DNA of 64,000 nucleotides from Flavobacterium pokkalii (GTDB taxonomy: Bacteria; Bacteroidota; Bacteroidia; Flavobacteriales; Flavobacteriaceae), in contig NZ_NASZ01000003.1 of NCBI RefSeq assembly GCF_014596575.1, forward strand, positions 186,001 through 250,000, given 5' to 3'. Positions 30,701 to 39,074 of the stretch are shown here, one piece after another. Position 1 is the first letter of the stretch. The number at the start of each line of letters is the position of its first letter. The notes under the pieces are model-generated. The model searched no databases, was not told the DNA's origin, and saw only the letters and a program-made list of their open reading frames with translations. Made by a program: the position numbers and the translations under genes.

Positions 30701-31025
30701 AAAAATGCCGGTAGATAAATTTGGTTACTATTCCTTGCTAGAACCTTTCACTAACGGTTATTATCTGGTAGGCGAAAAAGCAAAAGCCCATGATTTACTA
30801 AACAAATTGGTAGGCAAATACAAAGAAAACCTGAACTATTACAGCAAAATGAGTGCTTCAGACCAATCGGATTTAGCCATAGATATTGTAACCGATATTG
30901 AGCGCTACAGAGCCTTATTAGAAGTAATGAAGAAAAACAACGATACAGCTTTCTTCCAAAAACACCGAGCCGTATTCAATACTTATATTGATGTTTTCCA
31001 CCGTTTTGGCAGAGACAAAGAATAA
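27747..31025 (+). CDS. DUF2723 membrane protein (GT117-type glycosyltransferase candidate)
   Basis: Very large membrane protein (1,092 residues). The N-terminal half (about 10-330) and a second block (about 575-680) are strongly hydrophobic, with roughly twelve helices. The hallmark of the family is near the start: WDCGEYIATAAKLEVGHPPG (residues 39-58), with an acidic residue and HPPG. The C-terminal part (about 690-1092) is soluble. DUF2723 proteins resemble protein O-mannosyltransferases and are common in Bacteroidetes, where general O-glycosylation of exported proteins is known. That function is inference here. The gene stands alone, with its own terminator at 31051-31090. Confidence 0.85.
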   Translation: MNKETFNFKKWNTILGWIAFGIALITYSLTVEPTMSFWDCGEYIATAAKLEVGHPPGAPLFQMIGAFFAMFASDAQHVALMVNMTSVFSSAFTILFMFWSSTMILRKIISNSEGPNKGNDIVILGSALVGALAYTFSDSFWFNAVEAEVYAMASLLIALLFWLGLRWEQDMDKPRGNKWLLIISLIVGLSFGVHFMALLTIPAIGFLYYFKHYKTVTIKNFIIANIVVVSILLFIFKLLLPLTMAFFAKAEVFAVNSLGMPFNSGTIIAVLAVVAAFYFGLKYTKDKGLVTYNTLILCILFILIGFSTWLMLPIRANANVNINENKPSDAREVLAYYNREQYGSNPLFYGPQYTETFAGLDKDTPYLDKAPNYERNYKTGKYEIVNNYKNAEQNSDNAQKAILPRMWSTEHIENYINFTNPPQFSINPNYPYENDLARYGIDASKLSEEDYNRAIAQLRNEVEKTISEFRQAYAQKQIDNEGYVKFLKTYSDYLIIEKPTTADNLSFMVEYQFGYMYWRYLMWNFVGRQSDNQGRYGNQDGNWLSGINFIDTLHLGSQDNLPEDALNNKGRNVYYFIPFILGLIGLMFHAQKDLKSFYVLLVLFLFTGLALKIYLNERPFEPRERDYALVGSFYVFAIWIGLGVYSLYESAKKYVSPKLIGPAIVAASLLGAPVIMASQNWDDHDRSGKYTALAMAKAYLSSCDPNAILFTIGDNDTFPLWYAQEIEGYRTDIKIVNTSLFMTDWYIDQMKRKTYESDPLPISFTHDQYVGDKLDYVVNIPKIKSRWSVKGLMDFIKHPKSTVEMQNGQTIHFYPTNQVRIPVDKNTIIKNKIVAAKDYDSIVPYIDIDIKGGALYKNRLMMLDLVANNNWKRPIYFSGGAFDDEEYLWMKDYLQLDGMVYKLIPVKTTIPKDGNPMEMGKIDSDKMYNIIMSWDWGNSDGDIYHDPETRRESITYRTNLSRLMDQLIKEGKIDKAKKVIDLAMQKMPVDKFGYYSLLEPFTNGYYLVGEKAKAHDLLNKLVGKYKENLNYYSKMSASDQSDLAIDIVTDIERYRALLEVMKKNNDTAFFQKHRAVFNTYIDVFHRFGRDKE

Positions 31026-31047
31026 GTAAAACTCAAAAATCATAAAA

Positions 31048-31090
31048 AAATGTAGCAATCCCAACAAAACAAGATTGCTACATTTTTTTT
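31048..31090 (+). terminator. Terminator of the DUF2723 gene
   Basis: TGTAGCAATC (31051-31060) pairs with GATTGCTACA (31073-31082), followed by a T run; it starts about 25 bases past the stop codon. Confidence 0.85.
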
Positions 31091-31115
31091 ATCTTTAATA
31101 TCAAATGATTTTCAG

Positions 31116-31769
31116 ATGAAACCCTATTGGATAAAAACCCACCAAATCATCAAAAAACTATTCTCTAATTTTGTTTGGGACATCCCCAATAACGAAAACA
31201 AAGTTTACCTTACTTTTGATGACGGTCCCACTCCTGAAATAACCGAATGGGTTTTAGCAGAATTAGAAAAACACAATGCCAAAGCTACTTTTTTCTGCAT
31301 TGGTAAAAATATTATTGCGCATCCCGAAATCTTCACTAAAATTATTGAAAAAGGGCACAGTATAGGCAATCACACCCACAATCATTTGAACGGTTGGAAA
31401 ACTGAAACGGATGATTATATTGAAAACTTTCAATTATGCGAAAACATCATTTCCAATCATAAATCTAAAATTTTAAATCTAAAATCTAAAATCTTTCGTC
31501 CGCCTTACGGCAAAATTAAGCCAGCTCAATCTAAAAAATTAAGACAACTAGGCTACAAAATAATCATGTGGGATGTTCTAAGCGCCGATTTTGACCAAAA
31601 TATCAGTAAAGAAGAATGTTTGAATAATGCGGTTAATCATATTCAATCCGGTAGTATTGTCGTTTTTCACGACAGTGTAAAAGCTTTTAAAAAGCTGGAA
31701 TATGTTTTACCCAGAGTGTTAAAACATTTAACTCAAAACAACTTTAAGCTTGAAGCAATTCGCTTTTAA
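31116..31769 (+). CDS. Polysaccharide deacetylase family protein
   Basis: A 217-residue NodB-type deacetylase, expected to remove acetyl groups from a cell-wall or surface polysaccharide. Motifs in order are TFDDGPTPE (the metal-binding Asp pair), GNHTHNHLNG (His-x3-His), RPPYGKI (motif 3) and IVVFHDS (C-terminal His). No signal peptide is evident, so location is unclear. Odd: between motifs 2 and 3 the text SNHKSKILNLKSKIFRPPYG contains a repeat-derived stretch; its DNA (31461-31493) is three tandem copies of an AAATCTAAAAT-type word found elsewhere in the window, apparently inserted in frame. It converges on the thioredoxin-like gene with a four-base overlap. Confidence 0.9.
   Translation: MKPYWIKTHQIIKKLFSNFVWDIPNNENKVYLTFDDGPTPEITEWVLAELEKHNAKATFFCIGKNIIAHPEIFTKIIEKGHSIGNHTHNHLNGWKTETDDYIENFQLCENIISNHKSKILNLKSKIFRPPYGKIKPAQSKKLRQLGYKIIMWDVLSADFDQNISKEECLNNAVNHIQSGSIVVFHDSVKAFKKLEYVLPRVLKHLTQNNFKLEAIRF
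31461..31493. repeat. AAATCTAAAAT word repeat inside the deacetylase gene
   Basis: Three near-copies of AAATCTAAAAT run through coding sequence in frame. The 18-base string AAATCTAAAATCTAAAAT recurs in inverse orientation at 59187-59207. Confidence 0.75.
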
Positions 31770-32062
31770 AGCTGCTCCTGAACAATTGTAATTAACGAAT
31801 TAGCATCTAATTCTCCGGATTGTCTCCAAACCATCTGACCGTTTTTATACACCATTAAGGTTGGTAATCCTTTAATTCGCAATGCTTCAGCAAGTTCCTG
31901 ATTTTTATCCACATCAATTTTAATCACTTTTGCTTTATCGCCTAAAGCTGCCGCAACATCTCTTATCACTTCATGCATAGAAACTGAAGATTCGTTCCAA
32001 TCGGTGTAGAAATCAATCAACACTGGTACTTGTGCACTTATTAGTTCTCCAAATTTTGACAT
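31766..32062 (-). CDS. Thioredoxin-fold protein lacking the redox cysteines
   Basis: A 98-residue single thioredoxin domain. The fold markers are present: VLIDFYTDWNESSVSMHEV where the active site should be, and the cis-proline loop GLPTLMVYKNG. In place of the usual WCGPC the protein has WNESS (Trp22, Asn23, Glu24, Ser25, Ser26), so it has no cysteine in the motif and cannot do dithiol exchange. It may be a scaffold or chaperone-like relative. It overlaps the tail of the convergent deacetylase gene by four bases; a phosphoesterase gene lies upstream on the same strand, 75 bases away. Confidence 0.88.
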   Translation of the reverse strand: MSKFGELISAQVPVLIDFYTDWNESSVSMHEVIRDVAAALGDKAKVIKIDVDKNQELAEALRIKGLPTLMVYKNGQMVWRQSGELDANSLITIVQEQL

Positions 32063-32137
32063 AAAACCAACGAATTATTTTTTTAAATCTAAGAAAAAAT
32101 TATTTTTCTTTCATACAAATGTAGCATTTTTAACGAA

Positions 32138-33370
32138 TTATGCTACTTTCTCCCCTTTTTTTAGTTCGATAACCGTAATTTCGGGCATAATTCCTACTCT
32201 GCCGGGATAAGCATGAAAACCAAAGCCTCGATTTACATACACATAACGCCCCAAATGCTCATACAAACCAGCCCATTGTTTATAGACATATTGCGCCAAA
32301 CTCCATTTAAAATAGCCGGGAATTTCAATCCCAAACTGCATGCCGTGTGTATGTCCGGAAAGTGTAAGATGATAATTCATATCATCATTTTTCACCTCGT
32401 ATTCCCAATGGCTCGGATCGTGACTCATCAGAATTTTAAACTCATTTCCTCTCAAGCCTTCAGAGGCTTTTTCTAAATCGCCGGCCTGCTTAAAGTTTTT
32501 TCCCCAGTTTTCCACCCCTACTAAAGCAATTTTATCCTTTCCTTTTTTGATAAAAGTATGCTCGTTCAACAATAACTGAAAACCAATTTGCCCGTACAAA
32601 TCTTTAATTTCTTTAAAATTCTGATCTTTGGCAGTCTGTGAAGGCCAAGTCACATATTCACCATAATCATGATTACCCAGAACGGAAAATTTACCATATT
32701 CGTGTGTTTTGATACGATTAAAAGTTTCAACCCACGGATGCATTTCGGTAGCATGTGTATTTACAATATCTCCGGTAAACAAAATCATATCCGAATTTTG
32801 CTCGTTCACCAAATCAATAGCATAATTAATTTTGTCCGCATTATCAAAACTTCCGGAATGCACATCCGAAATTTGAGTAATCGTAAAACCATCAAAAGCA
32901 TCCGGCAAATCAGGGAAAAAGATACGTTGTTTAATTACTTTATAATTGTATTTCCCTATCGTCACACCATAAATCAGCGACAAAAAAGGCACAGCTGCCA
33001 ATCCCAATCCCAGCTGACTCACAAATTTTCTTCGGCTAGGAAGAAATCCTTCATTGCTGTTCTCTACAAAATAATTCACCGACCCCATAACCAGCCTGAA
33101 AATATCTTCGGTCAACAACACAACGGCCAACACAATTTTAGGTACATAAACCACCAGCATCAATCCCATCACAAACATCGTTTGCTTGGTTTGCCCTACG
33201 GAACGATCGAAATTCATAAAACCGTAAATAATATAAATTAAAATCGCCAGACTTAACACAGCGTATCCAATCAAAAACCATTTATCTTTCAGAATTGTTT
33301 TGAAAGCCTGAAAAGCATACAATTCGATTATAAAAAGAAATACTATAAAAAATAGCAACCTAAAACCCAT
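32138..33370 (-). CDS. Membrane-anchored metallophosphoesterase
   Basis: The 410 residues start with three to four hydrophobic helices (about 1-20, 33-50, 65-95, 118-138). A calcineurin-type phosphoesterase domain follows: ITQISDVHSGSFD, FTGDIVN, LGNHDYGEY, a lone MSHDPSHW, and GHTHGMQFG. All five metal-site blocks are there, so it should be an active dimetal enzyme facing one side of the membrane. Relatives include YkuE/UDP-diacylglucosamine pyrophosphohydrolase-like proteins, but the substrate cannot be read from the sequence. It probably forms a unit with the thioredoxin-like gene downstream. Confidence 0.9.
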   Translation of the reverse strand: MGFRLLFFIVFLFIIELYAFQAFKTILKDKWFLIGYAVLSLAILIYIIYGFMNFDRSVGQTKQTMFVMGLMLVVYVPKIVLAVVLLTEDIFRLVMGSVNYFVENSNEGFLPSRRKFVSQLGLGLAAVPFLSLIYGVTIGKYNYKVIKQRIFFPDLPDAFDGFTITQISDVHSGSFDNADKINYAIDLVNEQNSDMILFTGDIVNTHATEMHPWVETFNRIKTHEYGKFSVLGNHDYGEYVTWPSQTAKDQNFKEIKDLYGQIGFQLLLNEHTFIKKGKDKIALVGVENWGKNFKQAGDLEKASEGLRGNEFKILMSHDPSHWEYEVKNDDMNYHLTLSGHTHGMQFGIEIPGYFKWSLAQYVYKQWAGLYEHLGRYVYVNRGFGFHAYPGRVGIMPEITVIELKKGEKVA

Positions 33371-33542
33371 GTCAATACATTTTTTTACAAAATAACAACT
33401 TCTACCGTTTAATTAAGAACTACTTAATTAAACTTTAACGGAATCTTGATTTTTTTAAGAATTGAATTGAACCTCCTAGGTTTTAACGAATTATTATTTG
33501 TAAGAATATTTTAATATATTTGAAAGAAAAAACACATCAAAG

Positions 33543-33995
33543 ATGAATATAGCTCTTAATAAACCCTATCATTTTTTCTTTTTAATAGCCCCTATTATTT
33601 TGGCTTTTGGATTTAGTAAATCCAAAGGAATATTTAACATCAATATTCACGACACTTATTTTGTCATCAAGTATGCTCACTTAGGAATTATTTTAAGTGT
33701 TTTTTATTTTTTACTTGGATTTATTCATTTTTTTATATCAAAAAAAGGCATAGAAATAAGCAATTGGATTATTTATTTGCATACCATTTTATCAGTTGGG
33801 GGATTAATTTTGATTTGGATATTATCAAAATTAATCAACAATGCGCCCCAACAAAATTTTGAAGAAACACTTAAAATTATGCGCATCAATGAATATTTGA
33901 ATTTTAGTTGCATCATACTATTTTTAAGCATGCTTCTTATTCAAGTAATTTTCTTTGTTAGTGTTTTATGGAAATTGGCAAAAAGTATATTCTAA
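33543..33995 (+). CDS. Small membrane protein resembling one helix of oxidase subunit I
   Basis: A 150-residue protein with four hydrophobic helices (about 9-24, 46-65, 75-92, 118-142). Residues 32-42 read NINIHDTYFVI, nearly identical to the heme-binding stretch of the oxidase subunit I in this window (DINVHDTYFVI at 413-423 of CtaD), and the next helix keeps one of the two histidines (KYAHLG against AHFHLV). No other oxidase motif is present, and the CuB and Lys residues are absent, so it is not a working oxidase. It may derive from subunit I or be a heme-linked small protein. Function unknown. It stands alone in a repeat-rich area. Confidence 0.75.
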   Translation: MNIALNKPYHFFFLIAPIILAFGFSKSKGIFNINIHDTYFVIKYAHLGIILSVFYFLLGFIHFFISKKGIEISNWIIYLHTILSVGGLILIWILSKLINNAPQQNFEETLKIMRINEYLNFSCIILFLSMLLIQVIFFVSVLWKLAKSIF

Positions 33996-34551
33996 ATTTT
34001 TGATTGATTTTAATTTGACCACTTTCTGGAAGTTGTCAAATTTCTGAGAGTAACCAAATTTTAATTCCTCGCTTCCTCACGAATCCTTTCGTGTGGTATG
34101 TTTAAATCTTTGCAGAGCTACTTGATGAGATCCCTCATTCTTCGGGATGACAAGATTGTGAATAATTGTCTCCCAAAAGAGGTTTCTACTAAAAAAACAG
34201 AACATTGTACCTTAAAATTTTCACCCGTCCTTAACTTCCGCAGTCGAGTGTCAAATGTTTGAAGAATACGTAAAAAGAAAAGCTGTTTGAGCGAAGCGAG
34301 TTCTTTTCTTTTAGACTCGAGCCGAAGGCGAACAGAGCAAAGCTAATTCGAAAACCAATTTGACCGATGAGGAAGTGTAAGACTTGATTTTTTTGTTTCT
34401 TTTTTGATCAAGCAAAAAAGAAAAAGCTACTTAACAAGATTAAGATAAAATGACTTTTCATAAACAAACCAATCTCAACAAAGCAATTAGAAATAATCAT
34501 AAAGTAAATTGAATTCTATATTTTTACATTTTAAATTCAATTTATAAATCA
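33996..34551. repeat. Gene-free gap with an interspersed repeat element
   Basis: No credible gene. From about 34080 the stretch holds hairpins of three sizes. TCGAGT (34245-34250) pairs with ACTCGA (34325-34330) and encloses AAAAGAAAAG (34273-34282) pairing with CTTTTCTTTT (34313-34322). A separate hairpin is TTTCTTTTTTG (34396-34406) with CAAAAAAGAAA (34413-34423). Sequences of this look (a GAGATCCCTCA-type segment and the GATCAAGCAAAAAAG hairpin) recur in Bacteroidetes genomes as far as I remember, which suggests a dispersed repeat, not checked. The promoter of polA should lie near 34500-34550, but I cannot fix it. Confidence 0.55.
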
Positions 34552-37395
34552 ATGTCACAAAAACGTCTTTTTCTACTCGATGCCTATGCTTTAATTTTTA
34601 GAGGGTATTACGCCTTTATCAAAAATCCAAGAATCAATTCTAAAGGCATGGACACTTCGGCCATTATGGGATTTATGAATTCATTAATGGATGTGATTAA
34701 GCGCGAAAAACCGGATCATCTGGCGGTAGCTTTTGACAAAGGAGGCAGTGATTTACGCAACGAAATGTTCCCGGAATACAAGGCTAACCGTGATGCAACT
34801 CCCGAGGCTATCAAAATTGCCGTTCCTTATATTCAGGAATTATTGCGCGCCATGCACATTCCTATTATTGAAGTGTCGGGTTACGAAGCCGACGATTTGA
34901 TAGGTACGATTGCTAAACAAGCCGAAAAACAAAATTACCAGGTATATATGGTGACTCCGGATAAGGATTTTGCCCAACTGGTAAGCGAAAATATTTTTAT
35001 GTACAAGCCTGCCCGAATGGGTAACGGAATCGAAATCTGGGGAATTCCGGAGGTTTTAGAAAAATTTGAAATCGAAAGACCGGATCAGGTGATTGATTAT
35101 TTGGGAATGATGGGCGACTCCGCCGATAACATTCCGGGACTACCGGGTGTAGGTGAAAAAACCGCTAAAAAATTCCTGGCCGAATACGGTTCGATGGAAA
35201 ATCTTTTAGCAAATACGCACCAATTAAAAGGGGCTATGAAAACCAAAATAGAAGCCAATGCCGAATTAGGATTATTATCAAAAAAACTAGCTACTATCCT
35301 ATTGGATTGTCCGGTGACTTTTGACGAGAAAGATTATGAATTATCCAAACCTGATGTTGAAAAAACAGATGCTATCTTCAACGAATTAGAGTTTAGAAGA
35401 ATGGCAGAACAATTTGATGCGATTTTCAAAAATCCATCACCAGCTTCCGCAAACGTAGAAAACACCGTTGACGAAGCTAAACTTTACAAAAAAACATCAC
35501 CTAAAAACGAAGATCAGTTTGACTTGTTTTCGGCAAGTACTCCGGGTCAGGATGCTGAAATCGCGCACACACAATTTTACAACACACTAGAAAACACGCC
35601 GCATTCGTACCAAATCATTCAGGGTGATTTAGGAATTCGTTTGCTGTTGCAAAATTTACAAAAACAAACTTCCGTTTGCTTTGACACCGAAACCACCGGA
35701 CTGGATGCTTTGCATGCCGAATTAGTTGGAATGTCATTCTCTTACGAAAAAGGCAAAGGTTTTTATGTTCCGTTTCCGGAAAATCAGGAAGAAGCAAAAA
35801 CTTTGGCCGAAAAATTCATTCCGTTTTTTGAAAATCCGAACATTGAAAAAATCGGTCAAAACATCAAATACGATTTAAAAATCCTTGCTAATTATGGTAT
35901 TCAAGTAGCCGGAAAATTATTCGACACTATGATTGCGCATTATCTGATTAATCCGGATATGCGACACAACATGGATATTCTGGCAGAAACTTATTTAAAA
36001 TATTCCCCGAAATCAATTGAAGATTTGATTGGTAAAAAAGGGAAAAATCAAAAATCGATGCGTGAAGTCGATTTGGAAGATATCAAAGAATACGCAGCTG
36101 AAGATGCCGATATCACTTTGCAACTAAAAGAAGTATTCGCTCTTGATTTGCAAAAAACTGAAACTCAAAAATTATTTGACGAAATCGAAATTCCGCTTAT
36201 ACCAGTTTTGACAGCCATGGAATCGGAAGGAATTAATCTCGATGTGCCATTTTTGAAAAAAATGTCGGTAGAAATGGCTGCCGAAAGCAAGGCGCTGGAA
36301 CAAAAAATATACGAAACTGCCGGAGAAAAATTCAATTTGGCTTCTCCAAAACAACTCGGCGACATTTTATTTGACAAATTAAAAATTGGCGGTGCCAAAC
36401 AAAAGAAAACCAAAACCGGACAGTACGCTACCGGAGAGGAAGTATTAAGTTATCTGGCTAACGACCACGAAATTGTACGTGATATTCTGGAATGGCGCCA
36501 AATGGTGAAATTACAAAGCACCTATATTGATGCTTTACCTAATCAGGTGGATGAAAAATCAGGACGCATCCATACCGATTATATGCAAACTGTTGCTGCA
36601 ACAGGTCGTTTAAGTTCCAATAATCCAAACTTACAAAACATTCCGATTCGTACCGAAAGAGGACGTCAAATTCGTAAGGCTTTCATTGCTCGTAACGAAA
36701 ATTACACGCTGGTTTCTGCCGATTATTCTCAGATTGAATTACGTATTATTGCCGCTTTAAGTGGAGAAGAAAATATGATTAAGGCTTTCCAAAACAACGA
36801 AGACATTCATAAATCTACGGCTTCAAAGGTTTTCAATGTCCCTTTGGACGAAGTAACTCGTGAACAACGTAGCCATGCCAAAACGGTGAACTTCGGAATA
36901 ATTTACGGGGTTTCGGCATTTGGACTTTCGAACCAAACCAACCTGAGCCGTTCAGAAAGTGCTGAATTGATTGATGCCTATTACAAAACCTACCCGAGAT
37001 TGAAATCCTTTATTAATGAGCAAATTGATTTTGCCCGAGATCACGGATATGTGCAAACCATTTTAGGACGTCGTCGTTATTTGAAAGATATTAATTCCCA
37101 AAACGCAGTAGTCAGAGGTGCCGCTGAACGAAATGCAGTAAATGCCCCTATTCAGGGATCTGCTGCCGATATTATCAAAATTGCGATGATTAATATTCAT
37201 CATAAATTGGTTTCCGAAAATTGGAAATCAAAAATGTTATTGCAGGTACATGACGAGCTTGTGTTTGATGTCCATAATGATGAACTGGAAAAAATCCAAC
37301 CGATGATTAAAGCCGAAATGGAAAATGCCTTTAAACTGGAAGTTCCTTTGGTAGTCGATTTAGGCATAGGAAAAGACTGGCTGGAAGCGCATTAA
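34552..37395 (+). CDS. polA: DNA polymerase I
   Basis: Repair and Okazaki-fragment polymerase. The 947 residues contain all three domains. The 5'-3' nuclease runs about 1-290, with ending cluster GDSADNIPGLPGVGEKTA. The 3'-5' proofreading domain covers about 350-530; CFDTETTGLDA at about 376 keeps the DxE metal site, so proofreading should be active. The polymerase domain is about 540-947, with motif A SADYSQIELRI near 722 and motif C QVHDELVFDV near 899. The start MSQKRLFLLDAYALIFRGY is typical. It stands alone between a repeat-rich gap and a convergent KAP-type gene. Confidence 0.98.
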   Translation: MSQKRLFLLDAYALIFRGYYAFIKNPRINSKGMDTSAIMGFMNSLMDVIKREKPDHLAVAFDKGGSDLRNEMFPEYKANRDATPEAIKIAVPYIQELLRAMHIPIIEVSGYEADDLIGTIAKQAEKQNYQVYMVTPDKDFAQLVSENIFMYKPARMGNGIEIWGIPEVLEKFEIERPDQVIDYLGMMGDSADNIPGLPGVGEKTAKKFLAEYGSMENLLANTHQLKGAMKTKIEANAELGLLSKKLATILLDCPVTFDEKDYELSKPDVEKTDAIFNELEFRRMAEQFDAIFKNPSPASANVENTVDEAKLYKKTSPKNEDQFDLFSASTPGQDAEIAHTQFYNTLENTPHSYQIIQGDLGIRLLLQNLQKQTSVCFDTETTGLDALHAELVGMSFSYEKGKGFYVPFPENQEEAKTLAEKFIPFFENPNIEKIGQNIKYDLKILANYGIQVAGKLFDTMIAHYLINPDMRHNMDILAETYLKYSPKSIEDLIGKKGKNQKSMREVDLEDIKEYAAEDADITLQLKEVFALDLQKTETQKLFDEIEIPLIPVLTAMESEGINLDVPFLKKMSVEMAAESKALEQKIYETAGEKFNLASPKQLGDILFDKLKIGGAKQKKTKTGQYATGEEVLSYLANDHEIVRDILEWRQMVKLQSTYIDALPNQVDEKSGRIHTDYMQTVAATGRLSSNNPNLQNIPIRTERGRQIRKAFIARNENYTLVSADYSQIELRIIAALSGEENMIKAFQNNEDIHKSTASKVFNVPLDEVTREQRSHAKTVNFGIIYGVSAFGLSNQTNLSRSESAELIDAYYKTYPRLKSFINEQIDFARDHGYVQTILGRRRYLKDINSQNAVVRGAAERNAVNAPIQGSAADIIKIAMINIHHKLVSENWKSKMLLQVHDELVFDVHNDELEKIQPMIKAEMENAFKLEVPLVVDLGIGKDWLEAH

Positions 37396-37429
37396 GATTT
37401 TAGATCTCAATAGCAGTTGGTAGTAAATT

Positions 37430-38968
37430 TTAAAGAAATCTATCTATCATTCCTTTAAAACTTGACAATGAGAAATTTGACAAATTATCAGCTTGTATCA
37501 AAGATTTGAAGTTAACCACTAAGTATCTACTAAAAAAGTAATCAATTTTTTTAGTAGATACTCTATAATATTTTTCAAAATTAAGCAAATCATGTAGAAA
37601 CCCAGTTTCAAACTCACAATCATTACCATTTACAAAATGCATTATAAATCTTGACTGTACTCTTTTTATGCGTTCACTATTATCTACTAATACTACACCA
37701 TTTTCATTTTTTATACATTTGTCATACCATGAAACAAAGGACAAGCTGTAATCATTCCTGGTTAGTTCACCTACCGTAATTGAAATATATTTTGAAATAT
37801 CTTTGTTAATAGATAAACTTTGGTATCTTTCTGCAGCTAATTTAACCGCTTGCTTTTTTAAATTCAAATCATTAAATAGTTCAAAAGAATCTTTTTCAAA
37901 TTCAAACAGACACAAGAGATACAAAGTAAGCACTGTTTCAAAAAAGTTTCCATCATTACCAATAAAAACATTTGGAACACTATCCTTATGATTGAGATCA
38001 TCCTTTAAAATCGTTTTGAAATTTGACAATATCAAATACTTATTCAATATTTTTTTTAACCTCCTAGGATTAGTGAAATTTATTTCACAGAAAAACTCAG
38101 CAATTTTCTCATCTAATTTACCTTCAAAATCTCCATATTTCAACTCTCTATTATCAAAATAAGCACTTACTAATTTTAAAACATTATCATGTTCTGGCAT
38201 AGAAAAAGATAGATCGAATATTTTTTCCAGATATTCGCTTGATTTTACAATCTCTCCGTATTTCGTTTTAACTGCTTGTTCAATCGCTTTTTTATCTATT
38301 CCTAAAAAGAAAATAGTTTTATTACCATAAGTAAAAAAGAGCTTGATAGCAGAAAGTAAGTTCAGAACCTGTTCAGGCTCACAACGATCTAAATCATCAA
38401 TAAAAACAATATTAAATTGTGGTTTTCCTTCAACAGTAATTCTATCTTCAAATGTTATAAATTCAGTTTTAAAACTTTCTAAAGCTTTATAAAAAGTCAA
38501 TTCTTCATTTTTTGAAAGCTCTTCAACAAATGCTGATGGATCCAATTCAATTCCTGGACCATTAGGATATAAAGGAATATTTAATTTTACAGATTTTCCT
38601 AAACCTCTAAGAATCCTTCCTCCATATTTAATAAAATCAGAACAAAGCTCTTCTGTAGTATCTATGCTTTTTGAAGTTATATATTCCAACAAAGACATAG
38701 CGAGATTCTCATCTTTTTCAAATTCCCAAGCTTCAAAGAAAAAAGTATTGAATTCACTTTTTAATTCTTTTTCAAGATATTTCATTAAACTACTTTTCCC
38801 ACTTCCCCATTCACCGTAAAGCGAAAACATTTTTATCTCGTTAAATTGATCTTTATTGCCAATTAAAAAAGCTTTAATTAAATCTCCTTTGTCAATTATT
38901 CCTAAATAATCATTTTCAGAAGTTAAATCTTTAATAGGTAAATTGGATAACAATCTAGGCTTTGTCAT
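37430..38968 (-). CDS. KAP family P-loop NTPase
   Basis: A 512-residue protein with ATG at 38968 (MTKPRLLSNLPIKDL); a TTG at 38995 would add nine residues but gives a poor start. Walker A is GEWGSGKSSL (52-61) and Walker B is NIVFIDDLDRCEPEQ (186-200), the form found in KAP NTPases, with the RxxKKxxNKY motif (RRLKKILNKYLIL) near 310. Many KAP proteins carry membrane helices inserted in the domain; none is clear here, so this is the soluble type. KAP NTPases are often part of phage-defence or membrane-associated systems, but nothing around it confirms this. Surroundings are AT-rich, and the gene looks accessory. Confidence 0.85.
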   Translation of the reverse strand: MTKPRLLSNLPIKDLTSENDYLGIIDKGDLIKAFLIGNKDQFNEIKMFSLYGEWGSGKSSLMKYLEKELKSEFNTFFFEAWEFEKDENLAMSLLEYITSKSIDTTEELCSDFIKYGGRILRGLGKSVKLNIPLYPNGPGIELDPSAFVEELSKNEELTFYKALESFKTEFITFEDRITVEGKPQFNIVFIDDLDRCEPEQVLNLLSAIKLFFTYGNKTIFFLGIDKKAIEQAVKTKYGEIVKSSEYLEKIFDLSFSMPEHDNVLKLVSAYFDNRELKYGDFEGKLDEKIAEFFCEINFTNPRRLKKILNKYLILSNFKTILKDDLNHKDSVPNVFIGNDGNFFETVLTLYLLCLFEFEKDSFELFNDLNLKKQAVKLAAERYQSLSINKDISKYISITVGELTRNDYSLSFVSWYDKCIKNENGVVLVDNSERIKRVQSRFIMHFVNGNDCEFETGFLHDLLNFEKYYRVSTKKIDYFFSRYLVVNFKSLIQADNLSNFSLSSFKGMIDRFL

Positions 38969-39074
38969 AATGTAAGAAATGAAATTCAAAATCAAATTTA
39001 ACTTTTTAATTCAATTCGAAAACATTCTTAGAATATTTTTACAAGAAAAGTAAAACTCAAAAAAACTACTTTAA

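Noticed and set aside
32669..33241. 190-codon plus-strand open frame inside the phosphoesterase gene
   Set aside because: Antisense shadow of a clear metallophosphoesterase; the reading is His/Asn/Ile-rich with no domain text.
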